From Filobasidium wieringae (Eukaryota > Basidiomycota > Tremellomycetes > Filobasidiales > Filobasidiaceae), in NCBI GenBank assembly GCA_001600055.1, contig BCIV01000001.1:1543774-1607773 (forward strand): 64,000 bases of DNA. The letters are read 5' to 3'. The position numbers and the translations under genes were made by a program. This document shows, piece after piece, positions 33,840-47,428 of the stretch; the first letter of the stretch is position 1; each line of letters opens with the position of its first letter. The notes beneath the pieces are model-generated. The model saw nothing but the letters and a program-made list of their open reading frames with translations. It was not told the DNA's origin and searched no databases.

Positions 33840-35005
33840 ATGGCTCATGTCGTCGATCGATTGGACATGCCGTCCAGCTACAAAGACAACAAAAACAGGG
33901 TAAGGGCTGACTCTAATTTCCACTTGATTTAGCGTCTCACTATAATGATAACGTCCAGGTCAACCGAGATGAAGAGCGGAATCTACTGGCTAACTCTACT
34001 ACTCTGTATGTTGGTAATTTGAGTTTCTTCACGACCGAAGCTCAAATATATGAGTGTTAGTACGAGCGATCGGCTGCAGGATATAGTGAAATAGCTGACA
34101 TATATCTCTGCTACGGGTTCGAAGTATTCTCTCAGTGTGCAGAACCCAATGAAGGAGGAGGTATCAAACGGTAAGAGAGTTCAACGTGTGCTTGCAAAAT
34201 GGTCAGTTCCTCAGCAGCAGCCTTTACAGTATCATCATGGGTCTTGACAGGAACAACAAGTCAGTACCATCTCATCGAGATTCGGAACATTGGTACAATC
34301 GGCTCATACAGACATACAGGACTCCATGCGGATTTGCTTTCGTAGAATATTATCTGCATTCCGAAGCCCTAGCATCAATGCGATATATTTCCGGAACGAA
34401 ATTGGACGAGCGGATAATAAGATGTGATTTGGATCCTGGGTACAAGGAGGGAAGACAGTTCGGACGAGGAAAGAGCGGTGGTCAGGTCAGTAGTATCTCG
34501 GGTTGCATTGTCTGCCTGCGCTGATATTCGCTATGATAGGTACGAGACGAATATCGAGATGACTTCGATAACGGACGAGGTATGGCTTTGCTGCGTCGAT
34601 ACAGCTGTCACTTGGAAAGGACGCTCACTAAAACATCCCTTTGTCACAGGTGGTTGGGGACACGAGGTTGCTCAAGCAAAGAAAAGACGTGAACTGGATG
34701 CTCAAAACACGTATGCTGCAGAAGGTGGTTTGGGTAGAGATGGCGCGAACGTGCCGACTGGTGCTACCGGTGATGGTAAGCGTTGCCCAACATGCTTGAA
34801 AACTGGCTACTTACTGACCGGGATCGATACTACTTAGCACCAACTATGAAGAGAGCGAGATCTGAAGATGAAGATGATGTGGATGAAGGCATCAGAGATG
34901 TGAGCAATGGACACTTTACCGAGTGATTTCCTCATGACTAACGCACGACATGCGAACGCTCAGGCGCCTCCTATGCGTGGAGAAAGAGACGAAAGTGACG
35001 AGTGA
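33840..35005 (+). CDS. CBC2: Nuclear cap-binding complex subunit CBP20
   Basis: The small, RRM-containing subunit that with CBP80 binds the m7G cap of nuclear transcripts. Exons: [39 protein letters not shown] (cut) with RNP2 [43 protein letters not shown] (RNP1) through [35 protein letters not shown]; then a tail. The Tyr near SYKDNK and the Phe/Tyr of the RNPs match cap-stacking positions of human CBP20. Relative to human, the loop after LFS is slightly longer and acidic. Phase fits require a GTTAGT donor after one base of the Leu codon. The ATG at 33840 is the conserved start; stop TGA at 35003-35005. Confidence 0.92.
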
Positions 35006-35362
35006 ACGAACTTGATACCTTGTACGATAACACATTCCGAACGAGTTATTTACTTAACAATGCTAGACAGACGTACGATCCGAATGGGCACCTCGGAAAA
35101 CAACGTGATTTGAGTTCGATGGAGGGCTTCTTTCGTGATCTATGTAGTTGGGATCGATTCTTCCTTCTCAGGTCTGTTTTACTAGTGGTCCAGTTCAGCA
35201 CACAGAACACCAGCTTGCGCTGACTGCCCATGGTCACGCCCCTCGGGCGCTCGGTGACGAATCCCGCCTGAGTGAACCCGAGCGACCCAAATTCCAAAGA
35301 CGTGCCGAGGATCACGTTGAACCCTCTCATTTTCAAAGTCACTGATTAGCTCGCCAGCCACC
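35006..35362. promoter_or_regulatory. Intergenic, CMT1-like promoter region
   Basis: About 357 bp between the CBC2 stop and the next plus-strand ATG. That ATG has a strong context (GCCACCATGA). No other coding signal. Confidence 0.35.
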
Positions 35363-36894
35363 ATGAGTACGGCTCAACTGCTCCAATTCGTTTCGCAGAA
35401 AGCTGCATGGAGCATGGGAATATTAGGACTCGCTAGCAACCTCGTTTCCAGTGTGACCAGAAGTCGTCCACGATCGTTTGCGACTATAGCCATCTTCATC
35501 TTCCTTTGCGTCGTCTACTGGAATCCTCGTATCCATCACAACCTATCCCCTCAAGACTATCTTCCTATATTACCACAACCTGCATCGTCTCCGAAGCTAG
35601 AGGGTCGATTTCTAGACCTAGAAAGACGATTAGAAGAGCATTTTAATGAAAAGAATCAACCTCTACCTGAGCGGGTGTATCCGTATCACGCCTTGACTCA
35701 AGCTCAACAGGCTCGATACTCTATTCTAGCACAAGGAGATGGGGTTTACATGTTCACTACGATAACTAGGCAGATACAAGATCAATTGCCTGACCTTCTC
35801 GCTGCGATTCTAGTCGTAGTAGACACCCTAGGCTCTACTCGAGTTTCCTTCTCGTTCCTGGAAGGACCCTCCTCCGACTTGACCCCCTCGGTTTTCAGAG
35901 TTGTTTTGCAACCATTCCTGGTCTCCCTCAACATTCCGACCTCACGAATAAAAGTTGTCACAGACGCTCCCAAGATTGATTTCTCAGCCGGAAACCGAAT
36001 CGATATCTTGGCGCAACTGCGGAACGAAGCTCTCGAACCGTTATGGAACGATACGAAGAAAGGGGGTGTAGGGCACAATGTAAAAACCGTCGTCTCATTC
36101 AACGATGTCTTTCTCAAGGCCGAACATTTCTTAGAAGTCCTCTACTGGCATCAGATCAATGGAGCAGGAATGACGACGGCATGGGATTGGTGGAAGCGTG
36201 AACCAGGTTACTACTACGACATCTGGGTCGGGAGGACAGTCGATTCAGGAGATCTTTTCTACTCGATAGATAACCCTTGGTGGTCGCCCTCTACCGAACT
36301 TTTCCCTAATTCCCCGGAATCCGCAGAACGCTTCGAATCGCTAGACCCCTTCCCTGTATTTTCTTCGTGGAACGGGCTGGCCGTGTTCGATCCAAAACCT
36401 ATCCTACATGACGGAGTGCGGTTCAGGCGATCGGATCATTCAAAGGGAGAATGTGCGTCGAGCGAGTGTATGCTCTTGTGCAGCGATTTTTGGAAGGCAG
36501 GTTCAGGCAGGATCCAATTGGTCCCCGCGGTTCAGGTAGGCAGAAGCAACGTCGTACTCTAACCTCTTCTTACTAAGCATGTGTCAACTCGCTTGTACAG
36601 GTCGCATATGAACGAGACGTTGCGATCGAGACGGAAAAGAAGATGCAGGAGCAGCGGCAAGCGTTGAGTTGGCGAGATGGAGTTCCCCCTAACAAACCCA
36701 GGCAATCTTTAAAACCTTACTGGAAGACACAGTGAGCAACTTCGTTCTGGAAGGTGCTAGGTTTTGCTTGGCTAACACTTTCGTTTCTACTCAGACCTCC
36801 TGCCAAAGTGCGATGTAACGCCTGGCCAGAGATATCAGGGCTTGATGCTAACGTCTGGGAGAAGACGGAATGGGTGACACCCTGGATCAATTGA
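35363..36894 (+). CDS. CMT1: GT69 alpha-1,3-mannosyltransferase, CMT1/CAP59 family
   Basis: A type II Golgi glycosyltransferase of the family that includes Cryptococcus Cmt1 (GDP-mannose dependent alpha-1,3-mannosyltransferase) and Cap59. Exon 1 runs to 36538 and encodes a short cytosolic N-terminus, a signal anchor ([15 protein letters not shown]), a stem, then the catalytic region with [60 protein letters not shown] and TTAWDWW ... YYDIWVGR. Exons 2 and 3 add [13 protein letters not shown] and a tail with [10 protein letters not shown] ending EWVTPWIN. The FNDV element is the likely metal/sugar-nucleotide site. Which GT69 paralogue it is cannot be decided without a tree, so the symbol is for the family. 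Confidence 0.86.
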
Positions 36895-37017
36895 TAGAAA
36901 GACTGGGACCTTGTAAAAGAGATGTATCGATTAGAGGACACGATGCTTGGCAATAACGATCATGCGTTATATGTGATTGTTGATACTTGTACACAGCCTA
37001 AACTCTGTAGGCCAAAT

Positions 37018-37729
37018 TCATGCGGTCTCAGGTCCGACGTAGATGTCTCCTACTCTCAACCTCGTCCATCCCTGTTTGTGCTGGATAGTCTTCTTGTATC
37101 CCTTTCTCCTCTTCTTCAGCAACTTCCTCTCCATGGGACTTTTGGTATGTTCCAATACAGTCAAGTTGCATTTGACCACGTCGCTCGGCAAGACTGGTCT
37201 TTCCCCCTCCAAAGCGGCTCCTCCAGCTCCAAGATGGAGACTATCCTTCTTGGCATCAGGAGCTCGGAGAATGTATTCTCTTGATCCTACTTCCATTATC
37301 CGGTTCAAACCGAGAAGAGTGCCAGGGGGAGGTGCACCTTTCAGGTGAGGTACGGTGAGGATATCTTTTGGGTGAAGAAGGTAGTTTCTGGAGTGTAATC
37401 GAGCGAGAACGTATCGTCCGGTAGAAGGGGTTGAGGCTGATCGAATGAGGGAGAGCGCAGCAGGTGTGGTTTGCGGAAGAGCAGTAGTAGGCTCGTTGAG
37501 AGGAAGTGGGGGCAGAAGAGGTTTGAGAGATGAAGTGGTAGAGGATGAAGCTGTTTCCGTGGCCAAAGCTCGAAGAGGAGCGATTCCAAAGGTATTACTT
37601 GTAGGCCTGATGTTCATAGTTCGGAAGGCTCCGAGGCAATCTGCAAGTGAGAGAGTGGTGATCAGCATTTTTCAAGCCGTGAGCATACTGGAACTCACTA
37701 GCCATAGCAGCCTTGGAGGAGGAAGCCAT
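37018..37729 (-). CDS. MRPL49: Mitochondrial large-subunit ribosomal protein bL21m
   Basis: The mitochondrial counterpart of bacterial L21. Exon 1 (ATG at 37729) gives ASSSKAAMA; a 60-70-bp intron leads to the second exon, with an Arg/Ser/Thr-rich presequence (NIRPTSNTFGIAPLRALA). The L21 core shows YVLARLHSRNYLLHPKDIL, LLGLNRIMEVGSREYILR, VKCNLTVLEHTKSP and LKKRRKGYKKTIQHKQGW, the latter being the RNA-binding KRRKxYxxxxGHRQ-type signature of L21. The stop lies 124 bp from the convergent CMT1 stop. Confidence 0.9.
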
Positions 37730-38142
37730 GATGAAGTTTGAAATCTGGACTTGACTGATGTAAAGCTCTCCTGAGATTGCAGATTAGCTATAGCTCAACT
37801 CGATCATTACAAGTTCGAAGTATCGAGTAAGCGCGTCCGGGCAAGTCGCGCTTTCCTTTGGTGCTATGTAAGCAAGTTAAGTGTTTCATCTAGAGACAGC
37901 AGCATTATGAGGGAAGACGTTCAGGACAGCTCGGACAGTATTTGATTGATAAATGGATTCCATCGAACGCTTTGTGAAGAGTGATCCAGCCCAGCTTATT
38001 TTAAGGCATTTTCACGCTGTGCCGCGTGATTAGCTACTCAGATCATATCACTTTTGCAACATCAGATACAGTTAGGAGATGGTCTGGACTGGGCGAGTGA
38101 ACAATATATGAGCATATCTAAACGTCCAGATCGACCATACAT
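37730..38142. promoter_or_regulatory. Intergenic, bL21m promoter region
   Basis: About 410 bp between the bL21m start and the TRAP-alpha stop. No coding signal. Confidence 0.35.
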
Positions 38143-39228
38143 CTAGTTCCTCTTCCCCTTCTTTCCCTTCTTCCTCTCAGTACCGCTCTCAGCACCGCTC
38201 GTAACTCCCTCACCCCCGCTGGTCACCTCGCCCGCACTGACGGCTCCATCAGTTACCTTGGCTCCCTTCCTTCTCCTAGGAGCAGCAGCGGGTTTCAAGT
38301 GATGAGCAGGGACCCAGTCTTCTTCGTAAGGCTTGACACTCTCTGGGTAAGGTTTACCGGAATCGGCAGGGACAACCTTGGTAGTAGTCGTGGTGGAGGA
38401 AGTAGTACGCTTAGATCGGGCACGCTTCTGTTGGGGGTAAAGGTAGTTCATGAGGTAGTTGTAACCGAGGTATCCCAGTCCTCCCAAAGCAGTGAAGAGG
38501 ATGATGTACATGAAGAGACTACGTTTCGGGGAGAAGCATCCAGCATCAAGCATCAGCGAGTCTTACTCAATATCTTTGAACGAATCGAGCAGATACGCAC
38601 GATTGAAGGTCAAACCAACTACCCTGAGGTTCTACCACCGAAACGGTCGAGTTCATCGCGACGAATCGGTGAGTATCCTTCTGTACGTCCTGCAAGTTGG
38701 CCCAAACAGTCAGACCCATATCCCTTGGTCGGAATCTACCAAGTCGCAAATGATATCATGCTGTTAGTGTTCGAACCACAACATTTAGAAGCTGGTCAGG
38801 CCGACTCACTCTGAGTGAACAGTGAATGGTACACTGAAGTTGGCGCCAGCAGGAAGGGGTACGTTGAATTTCTGAGCAGTGGTGTTCCTCACCTATAAAG
38901 TTTGCTTGCATTGAATCAATACCCCACCTGGTAGGATCATCTTGTTTCTATCAAGAGACTAACCAAAGCCCAATTCTTCTCTACGTCGTGGTAACTGGCA
39001 GCAGCATTCACGATAGTGAAGTTTCCAGTACCAGAGTTAATGAACTTCAAGATCAACTTGTTGGCCTCTCCATTAACGACAGCTTCACAGTGGGCACGCG
39101 AATGAGATTAGCTAAAGAAAAGGTTGGACGGGAAGATTAGAAGCGGGAGACTCACTGCCGAGGGAGTTGGCATCAGGGAAGACGGCCTGGACCTCAATGT
39201 TGGAAGCGTCATCGGTAAAAAGACCCAT
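38143..39228 (-). CDS. Translocon-associated protein alpha (TRAP-alpha/Irc22-like), 5' end unresolved
   Basis: An ER membrane protein that accompanies the Sec61 channel. Exons encode a luminal beta-sandwich (ASNIEVQAVFPDANSLG, VVNGEANKLILKFINSGTG, FTIVNAAASYHD, VPLPAGANFSVPFTVHSE, FRPRDMGLTVWANLQD), one membrane segment (MYIILFTALGGLGYLGYNYL), and a basic, Lys-rich cytosolic tail ending KKGKKGKRN. The last downstream exon starts at LFMYII. The first safe codon is the ATG at 39228 (GLFTDDAS). It lacks a signal peptide, which TRAP-alpha should have. An acceptor (CACCTAG) 20 bp upstream suggests a further 5' exon between 39250 and about 39480 that I could not place. Confidence 0.75.
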
Positions 39229-39552
39229 GTTGGTGGTGTATGAGAAGTATTCTAGGTGCGAATATGATGGGAAAGATAGGAAGGGGAGAGGGAAGATATC
39301 AATCCAGACTACTGAACTCGCTGTCACTCGAGCTCGTCGGTCTTGTGAGATGGCGGAAGCAAATCGTAAATCCACCCAGCCATGCCTCTTTCGGTCATCT
39401 TGTTGAGTCTGGACTCAACCTCATAATGATTGCAAGAGCCAGAAGATAAGGCAACGTCTTTTAATCGTGTGAGCAAGCATCGGTACGGGTATAATGTATG
39501 ATTGTGCTACACATAGTAAAGGATACAACGAACGGAGCAAGTTCAAATGAGA
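39229..39552. other. Intergenic/5' part of TRAP-alpha, GID8 3' side
   Basis: About 320 bp holding the unplaced 5' end of the TRAP-alpha gene and the GID8 3' UTR. A pyrimidine tract at 39265-39300 on the minus strand followed by CACCTAG is a strong intron end. No other gene is supported. Confidence 0.4.
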
Positions 39553-41134
39553 TCACGAGAGGACCATCCCGTCCACCTGGACAGACGGCTGCTTTTCGAT
39601 CTCACCAGCTGGGGCGGTCAACAATCCGGTAACGTCCAACCCAGGAACGACAATCCCGTTGGAACGGAGCTTGCCTTCACCCCAGCACATCAATCGTACT
39701 AACCCGCTCAACTTCGTCTCCTGCCCTTGACCTTGAGATTCCAGGATGGCTGCGTTCAACTCTTTGGCAACCTTGGTCCGATGATCCTTCTTCAACAGGC
39801 CTCCCAACTTAGCCCACGAAGGTCGTCCAGTGTTCGGCTTGACTTCGCCTGTAACAGGATCAAAAGTCTCGACACCAGAAGCAGATGCCGCGTCTTTAGA
39901 ATTCTCGAGTTCGGCCAATTCTGGGAAAGCGAGCAACGCCATGGTCTTCTCTAGTTCGCTGAGAAATTCCGGGTTCTGTGCACCACGGGGGGCCAATTCG
40001 GTCGATGCGAATGTGAGAGCCTCAGAGACGTCTCCGTGGCGGATCAACTCGATAAACCTTTGCAGTTGTAGATGGAACAGGAGAGGAGGATTGGTGTCAA
40101 GAATCTAGGCGGGATAGAAACAGGTCGAATTAGCCAAGTGAATCAACATGTGTCATCCTATATCGGGTTGACGCCAAGCTTTTCAAGAGAAAAGGGTAAG
40201 ATAGAAGGTATTCTCATTTCAGGTCTGTGATAGTTTGGTGTGCTCCCCAGAGCCCTTGCGAGGCGTAAGCGTGGTGCATGAAACGTTCTAATCATCGAAA
40301 CCCTTCTATCCTCCCCGCCTCCTCCATCGAAGCTTGAAACAACCCAGAGTGAACAGGAAAATGACGCTCACCTCACTGTCCAACTCGTTCACTCGACGAA
40401 CAGCTTCGTCAACTCTTCCGCTCTCCACAGCTTCACGAATCAACATCCTCTCGTGGATAGAGTCGAAATCGAATAGATCTCCACCGGGGAATAGAGATGA
40501 GCTCGTAGATGGACGAGTCTGACCATCATCCGCGCCAACGGTAGGTTGTTGATCTGGGTCTTGAAGCTCTTGAGCGAAAGAGAGAGCAGCGTCGCGATAC
40601 CCTTCAATGATGAGGTAATCGAGGACCAGTTTGTTCAGATCACTTTCGAAAGGAACAGAAGTGAAAATTAGCATTCAGCCTTGACAACGATGGTGTTCCA
40701 ACCAAAGGAGGGGCGAAGAAGGATTCAGAGAGCAATAGTAAACTGTATATCCTCAAATGGTTTAGGAGAGATTCCCACTTTGCATTTATAGTAGATCTCA
40801 TCAGGAATGACAGATGTCGGGAAGTGGTAGTTGAAACGATCGAAAGGGATGGGTCGTGGAAGGAAGGATAGCGGAAGGAAATGGCAACTCACTCTTTAGA
40901 TACGTTGACCTTGTTGAGGTCACGTTCCCAATCTCGTTTGGAGATGACGATATCTTTATGAGCCTATCAAAGCAATCATTTGGCGAAAGGTAGAGGGATG
41001 GGGAGAGCGGTCGATATCACATCGCGATGGATAGCAAGACAAGCGGATCAACACTGTCAGTTGATTTGGTCGACGATGGATGAAGATCAAAACGGAAAGC
41101 GACCTACGCTAGCAGTTGTAGTAGAAGCAGCCAT
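39553..41134 (-). CDS. GID8: GID/CTLH ubiquitin-ligase subunit 8
   Basis: Gid8 is a scaffold of the GID/CTLH E3 ligase that degrades gluconeogenic enzymes on return to glucose. The ATG at 41134 gives AASTTTAS; next AHKDIVISKRDWERDLNKVN; then the LisH motif LNKLVLDYLIIEGYRDAAL and the start of CTLH (FDSIHERMLIREAVESGRV, DEAVRRVNELDSE). After a long intron (40105-40371, 267 nt) come ILDTNPPLLFHLQLQRFIEL, then IRHGDVSEALTFASTELAPRG and the CRA part (LEKTMALLAFPE). The C-terminus (LGGLLKKDHRTKVAKELN) is also family-typical. The two long introns of about 245 and 267 nt are unusual for this window. Confidence 0.92.
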
Positions 41135-41418
41135 ATTTATAGGTCGAGTGAGAGAGAGGAAGCAACGAGCGAGAGGGAGGACAGACTGAGAGAATTTGCT
41201 GGCAGCAAGGTAAGTCCGGAGAACAAGCGCGAGGCTTTGCGCTTCTGAATGGAGATTGTTTACCTTTACGTGGTATCATGCCGTCAACCTCCATCACGTC
41301 ATTTCGAAATCTGAGGAGTCGCGATGTCAGGCTCATCACGGTTGAGAGACATGAAACAGAAGTAAATGTCAATACACTTTCTACTTCCAACTGTCTGCTT
41401 CCCTCAAAGAAACCAACA
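41135..41418. promoter_or_regulatory. Divergent promoter, GID8/MDE1
   Basis: 284 bp between two start codons, no other coding signal. Confidence 0.5.
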
Positions 41419-42604
41419 ATGTCGTCCTCTGATCTCACTACCTCCCAGCAAACCGAAGACAATGAGCACCTCGTTCAATCAGGTGATCCTGAGCACGTCC
41501 GTAATGCCCCGATTTCCTCAGCTTTCAGGCTTCAATTTGGCTAACCGTCTCGCTCAATCTTTCTAGCCAGCCAACTTGATTCCAGAGTTATGTAGAGGAT
41601 TCTACAGTAAGTTGCGCATTTGCAACATATCGGATGCATCGAGCTAATTAGCCATGTACAGATCTCGGTTGGGTCACTGGTACTGGCGGAGGTATATCCT
41701 GAACTCCCTCTTTGCCCTCCTATCGCCCAACTGACAGTTCTACCTCTACATTTCACTCAGGTATTTCCATTCGTCATGGACCAAATGTCTACCTGGCTCC
41801 CTCTGGAGTACAGAAAGAACGAATCACTCCTTCAGACCTCTTTGTCCTCCCCTTCGCTCAACCCACCGTACCTCGTTCAGGGTCTTCCCGAACTACCCTC
41901 AGGGTCCCGAAGAAAAAGGGACTGAAGGAGAGCGCATGTACTCCCCTTTTCTGGAACGCTTTCCGATTGAGGGATGCGGGTGCTTGTATTCACACTCACA
42001 GTCAACATGCCGGTCAGTTGGTCGCCTGTTCTTGTCCAGTATCTAGCCCTCACTAACGTTTTGTTCTTGGGGACGACTTCTAGTCATGTTGACCCTCCTC
42101 CTGCCAAGGAACGCTAAGTCCTTCAAGATCTCTCATATGGAGATGATCAAGGGTATGCGTATTGCCGGAACAGGCACGGCGCTTAGATACTTCGATACGC
42201 TCGAGATCCCCATCATTGAGAACACGGCGGATGAGGAAGATCTAACGGGTGGGATGGAGGCTGTGAGCATCTCGTTATCAAAGATTTGAGCAGAGGGGCG
42301 AGAGCATACGAGCTGATACCATTCATGACCTGTTCCAGGCTATGCAAGAGTTCCCAGAATCAGGCGTCGTCCTAGTCCGAAACCACGGTTCTTACAACTG
42401 GGGTTCGTTTGACCAATCCTTTTGACTCTTCTCTGTTGCTAATTTTCCAGATCATTTGCTTGATATACCACAGGTAAGACTTGGGAACAAGCCAAGACTC
42501 AAGCAGAATGCGCAGACTATCTCTTCGAGATGGCCGTCAAGATGATTCAAGCTGGGATCCCCTTGGAGGGAGATGACAAGACCCCCAAGAGGTCTTTCTT
42601 CTGA
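41419..42604 (+). CDS. MDE1: Methylthioribulose-1-phosphate dehydratase
   Basis: A class II aldolase/adducin-fold enzyme of the methionine salvage pathway; it dehydrates 5-methylthioribulose-1-phosphate. Exons: [43 protein letters not shown] completed by splicing; [20 protein letters not shown] and on to [20 protein letters not shown]; the zinc motif HTHSQHA, split by an intron before [44 protein letters not shown]; and the C-terminal [19 protein letters not shown]. Zinc ligands are the two His of HTHSQH and a His in VLVRNHG. The ATG at 41419 and TGA at 42602-42604 bound about 245 aa, normal for the family. Confidence 0.93.
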
Positions 42605-43045
42605 GCAAATGGGTATACGGTTGTATGATTAGGTCTGAATACAACAATCCGGATTTCGGGGAATACGGCGAAAAGTGAATTTTTATCTATACGCCAAAGC
42701 TGACCGAGGTTGATCCAACTAGCCACCATTAGCGAAATTTGGCGGATCTTCCAGTTGACTTTTATCCATCTCGCCCGTTGTTGCATTCTACAACGTTCGC
42801 GACGTGTGTGCATCTTCGGTATTGGCGATTCGACCAGCATGCATGAAGGTCATTCACTCGTATGAAACAAGTGTGCAGGGAACCCTTCGATGGCTTATAC
42901 TGACCGCAAAATGTTTGTAACATGGTGTATATCAATCACGGAGTGAAGACGGGCATTATGCGAGGTCCGTTAGCCCATATCGATATTGGATATACAACCG
43001 TTTCTGAAATACAATCCTGCGACTCCGAACTGGTTCATAGGCACA
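42605..43045. other. Intergenic between convergent MDE1 and SDE2
   Basis: About 440 bp between two stop codons. No coding signal; expected 3' UTRs only. Confidence 0.35.
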
Positions 43046-44010
43046 TCAAGCCGTAGCCGTCACGGCACTAACCACTTCCGTCCCCTTTTTCACTACTACA
43101 GGAGCAGGAGCAGGGGTAGGTTCAGCGGCCTTGCCTTTTCCCTTTTCATTCCCAGCCTCGGTACTGGCTGTAGTCACGCTGGGTTCGGGGGAGACCTTGG
43201 CCTTTTTACGTTTCTTGAGTAGGCCTGATGTACGCGAAGAACGGAGCTGAATTAATAACGACCCTATTCAAAAGGATAAGACCGTTCAAAGGACTTACCA
43301 GCAGTAACCGCGTTTCTAACCCCATCATTGATCTCCCTACTAGTCTCAAAGAACCCAGCGTCGTCAAACTTCTTCCTCTTCTGTGCAACCTGTACCATCT
43401 CTTCCGCTTGGGTTAATGGTTTACTGTTACTGGGTCCGGCAGCAGGAGTGGGAATAGGAGCAGATGAGGAGGTCGGTGCGGAAGAGATTCCGAGTTGTCG
43501 TTCAAGGGATTCGAGTTTGGCTTTGTCGTTAGCTAGTTGAAGGGAAGAGGACGACTCGTGAGATTCGATGATCTCGGCCATTCTGTCAAGTCGAATGTAT
43601 GGATTCATCAGTACTAGAATCAGATGGTTTGGATGAGAGGAAAAGAAAACGAACCTATCGGCCTCCTGTAAAGTCCTCAACCTCCTTCCGTTCAGGTCAC
43701 GGCAACTGTCATTGTTCGTCTTTTTTCCAGCAGACATCCTTCCTCCCGCCGCTCTCAATTGACTACCGAATCCTCCTTTCCCTCCCAACATCCTCACTCC
43801 CAGCTCCAAAAAGACTGTTCCATTCTCGTCGCTGGTGAGCTGAGAGATAGTTGTATCATCTTTCAAAGCGAGTGATGAACGGGTTCGCAAGTAAGTCGAA
43901 GAGGAAAGAGAGAAAGGGAGAGGAAGGGAGGAGATGGCGGTCGAGCTGGGGAGAGAATGAAGTTGTAGAGGAGCCAGAGGCGAAGGCAGTCGAACGAAAA
44001 CTGTGTGCAT
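43046..44010 (-). CDS. SDE2: Sde2 ubiquitin-like splicing/telomere-silencing factor
   Basis: Sde2 has an N-terminal ubiquitin fold that is cleaved after GG; in fission yeast the released C-part, beginning with Lys, joins the spliceosome to promote splicing of specific introns and supports silencing. Exon 1 (ATG at 44010) holds the ubiquitin-like part (HTVFVRLPSPLAPLQLHSLP), then VRMLGGKGGFGSQLRAAGGR with the GG-KGG processing site, and NDSCRDLNGRRLRTLQEADR. Exon 2 carries MAEIIESHESSSS and FDDAGFFETSREINDGVRNA. The last exon is basic (LLKKRKKAKV) and ends AVTATA. Length is about 285 aa. Upstream in-frame Met codons exist, but MHTVFV fits a ubiquitin-fold start. Confidence 0.92.
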
Positions 44011-44299
44011 TGTGGCAACTGTGTGAGTGTTGGATATATGTTTGGAACTGAAAGGTAACATCGTGATCAGGATGTAAGATAGCGATAGCAAGCTACTAGT
44101 ATCTATGTGATGAGGCGAGATCTTATCAACCGTTGCTGTTGTTGCCTAAATAATAATGACGTGTGTTCATCGTGCTCAACAATCGCTCGCCGCGTAATCG
44201 AAGTGGTCACCTCATCAACTTGGACAAGTTGAAGTCCAGCTTCATTCAAAGCTACTTCTACTCACTGTAGACTAAAACATACATAAACTGGATTAGAAA
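44011..44299. promoter_or_regulatory. Divergent promoter, SDE2/RPT2
   Basis: 289 bp between the SDE2 and RPT2 start codons. No other coding signal. Confidence 0.5.
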
Positions 44300-46223
<1,924 letters not shown>

Positions 46224-47027
46224 TCGTATGGCTGTCACCACGAATGAGATTATGCTATCACGATGGATCGATATGATGGGTTAAGTTCTGATGGTTCAGA
46301 GGCTACATATATCCCGTGTCTTTTGAGCTCAAGCCGGTAGACCTGAGGGGGTTCTAGAGGCGCATCAATATGAACAGTGCATCGATCAAGCGAATCCTCG
46401 CGAGGATGTAAGTGTTCATCGGAGTAAGAATCTTAGGAAGCAGGCAGTCACACAGGTGGAGGCGAAGAAGTGACCGATAAGTCTGCGGGTGTTGACTTGC
46501 TGTGTAGACAGACGAGTTTAGGCCATTTAGCCATACGCCAGCCTGACCTGATGGGTCATGTCAGGGCTATCTTATGCAGTTCGCTGTATCCGCATAGGGA
46601 GTAACAGACTTCTCGAATGGGATTGAGCTTCACCTCGATGATGTACCTGTCAGGTAGACCTGGACCATTTGACCAGACCAGTGCTGGACATTGCTGATGG
46701 GAAATTGACTGTAGAGACAGCTTAAGTGTCGTCGAAGGACGCCCACGACACAAAGTCGTACCGGATGGTTGTCCTCTTACCTTCAAGGTGTACTGACTTG
46801 CTTGACCAGATATGTCAACGGAAGGCTCATCACATCTTGAAACGCGACACAAAAGCCTCCATAGTATCGGAACGCGCGACCCCGCTTCACATCACATAGA
46901 TAATCGGATTCGCAGCAGCCAGAAGCGAGCAGGCAAAGTCTTTACGACAGGTATGATAGCGTTATCGTACGTAAGTTCTGTTTACAAGGATGAAAGATGC
47001 AAGAAAAAGAAGGGCAAAAAGAGCAAA
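46224..47027. other. Intergenic, no supported gene
   Basis: About 800 bp downstream of RPT2. No coding frame with family resemblance and no clear splice chain on either strand. Confidence 0.35.
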
Positions 47028-47132
47028 GCCCAATATGGGGCTCGAACCCATGACCTGCCGATACCCGAGATGCGGGTTTAAACCCCGTGTTGAGCTAAGA
47101 GTCGGCTGCTCTACCAACGGAGCTCATCGGGC
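47028..47132 (-). tRNA. tRNA-Lys (CTT anticodon) with a 33-nt intron
   Basis: The minus strand folds as a full cloverleaf. Acceptor GCCCGAT pairs with ATTGGGC (one G-T). The D-arm stem is GCTC/GAGC. The anticodon stem is GCCGA/TCGGC with anticodon CTT in loop CTCTTA. The T-arm is ATGGG-TTCGAGC-CCCAT. A 33-nt intron sits one base 3' of the anticodon, the standard eukaryotic position. The mature RNA is 72 nt before CCA. It lies alone between RPT2 and the next gene. Confidence 0.95.
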
Positions 47133-47428
47133 TAACTGATGTTCAGTTGTCAATTCTCAACTGGAATATACATAACAGTAATAAAGTTAATCTCAGACTG
47201 CGTTGCTATATTCCTGTCACCCTCAGCTAACCTTTATCTTCGGAATTCTCATGTCTTTGTCGTCAGTATATCATTGCTCAGATCATCTTCGCTACCCGTT
47301 CATCTACAAAATCCGTTGTCTTCCAGCCAGCTTCAGGCTGCTTGACCACTCCAGCTTTGCCCAATACCCTATTTTCAGAAATGTCGATCAATTAGCCTTG
47401 ATACCATGACGCTCAGTAAACACGCTCC
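47133..47428. other. Intergenic upstream of the tRNA gene
   Basis: About 300 bp between the 5' end of tRNA-Lys and the stop of the next minus-strand gene. No coding signal. Confidence 0.3.

Noticed and set aside
44011..44299. Possible proteasome-associated control element near RPT2 (TGTGGCAAC)
   Set aside because: It differs from GGTGGCAAA at two positions, and Rpn4-type control is not established in basidiomycetes.
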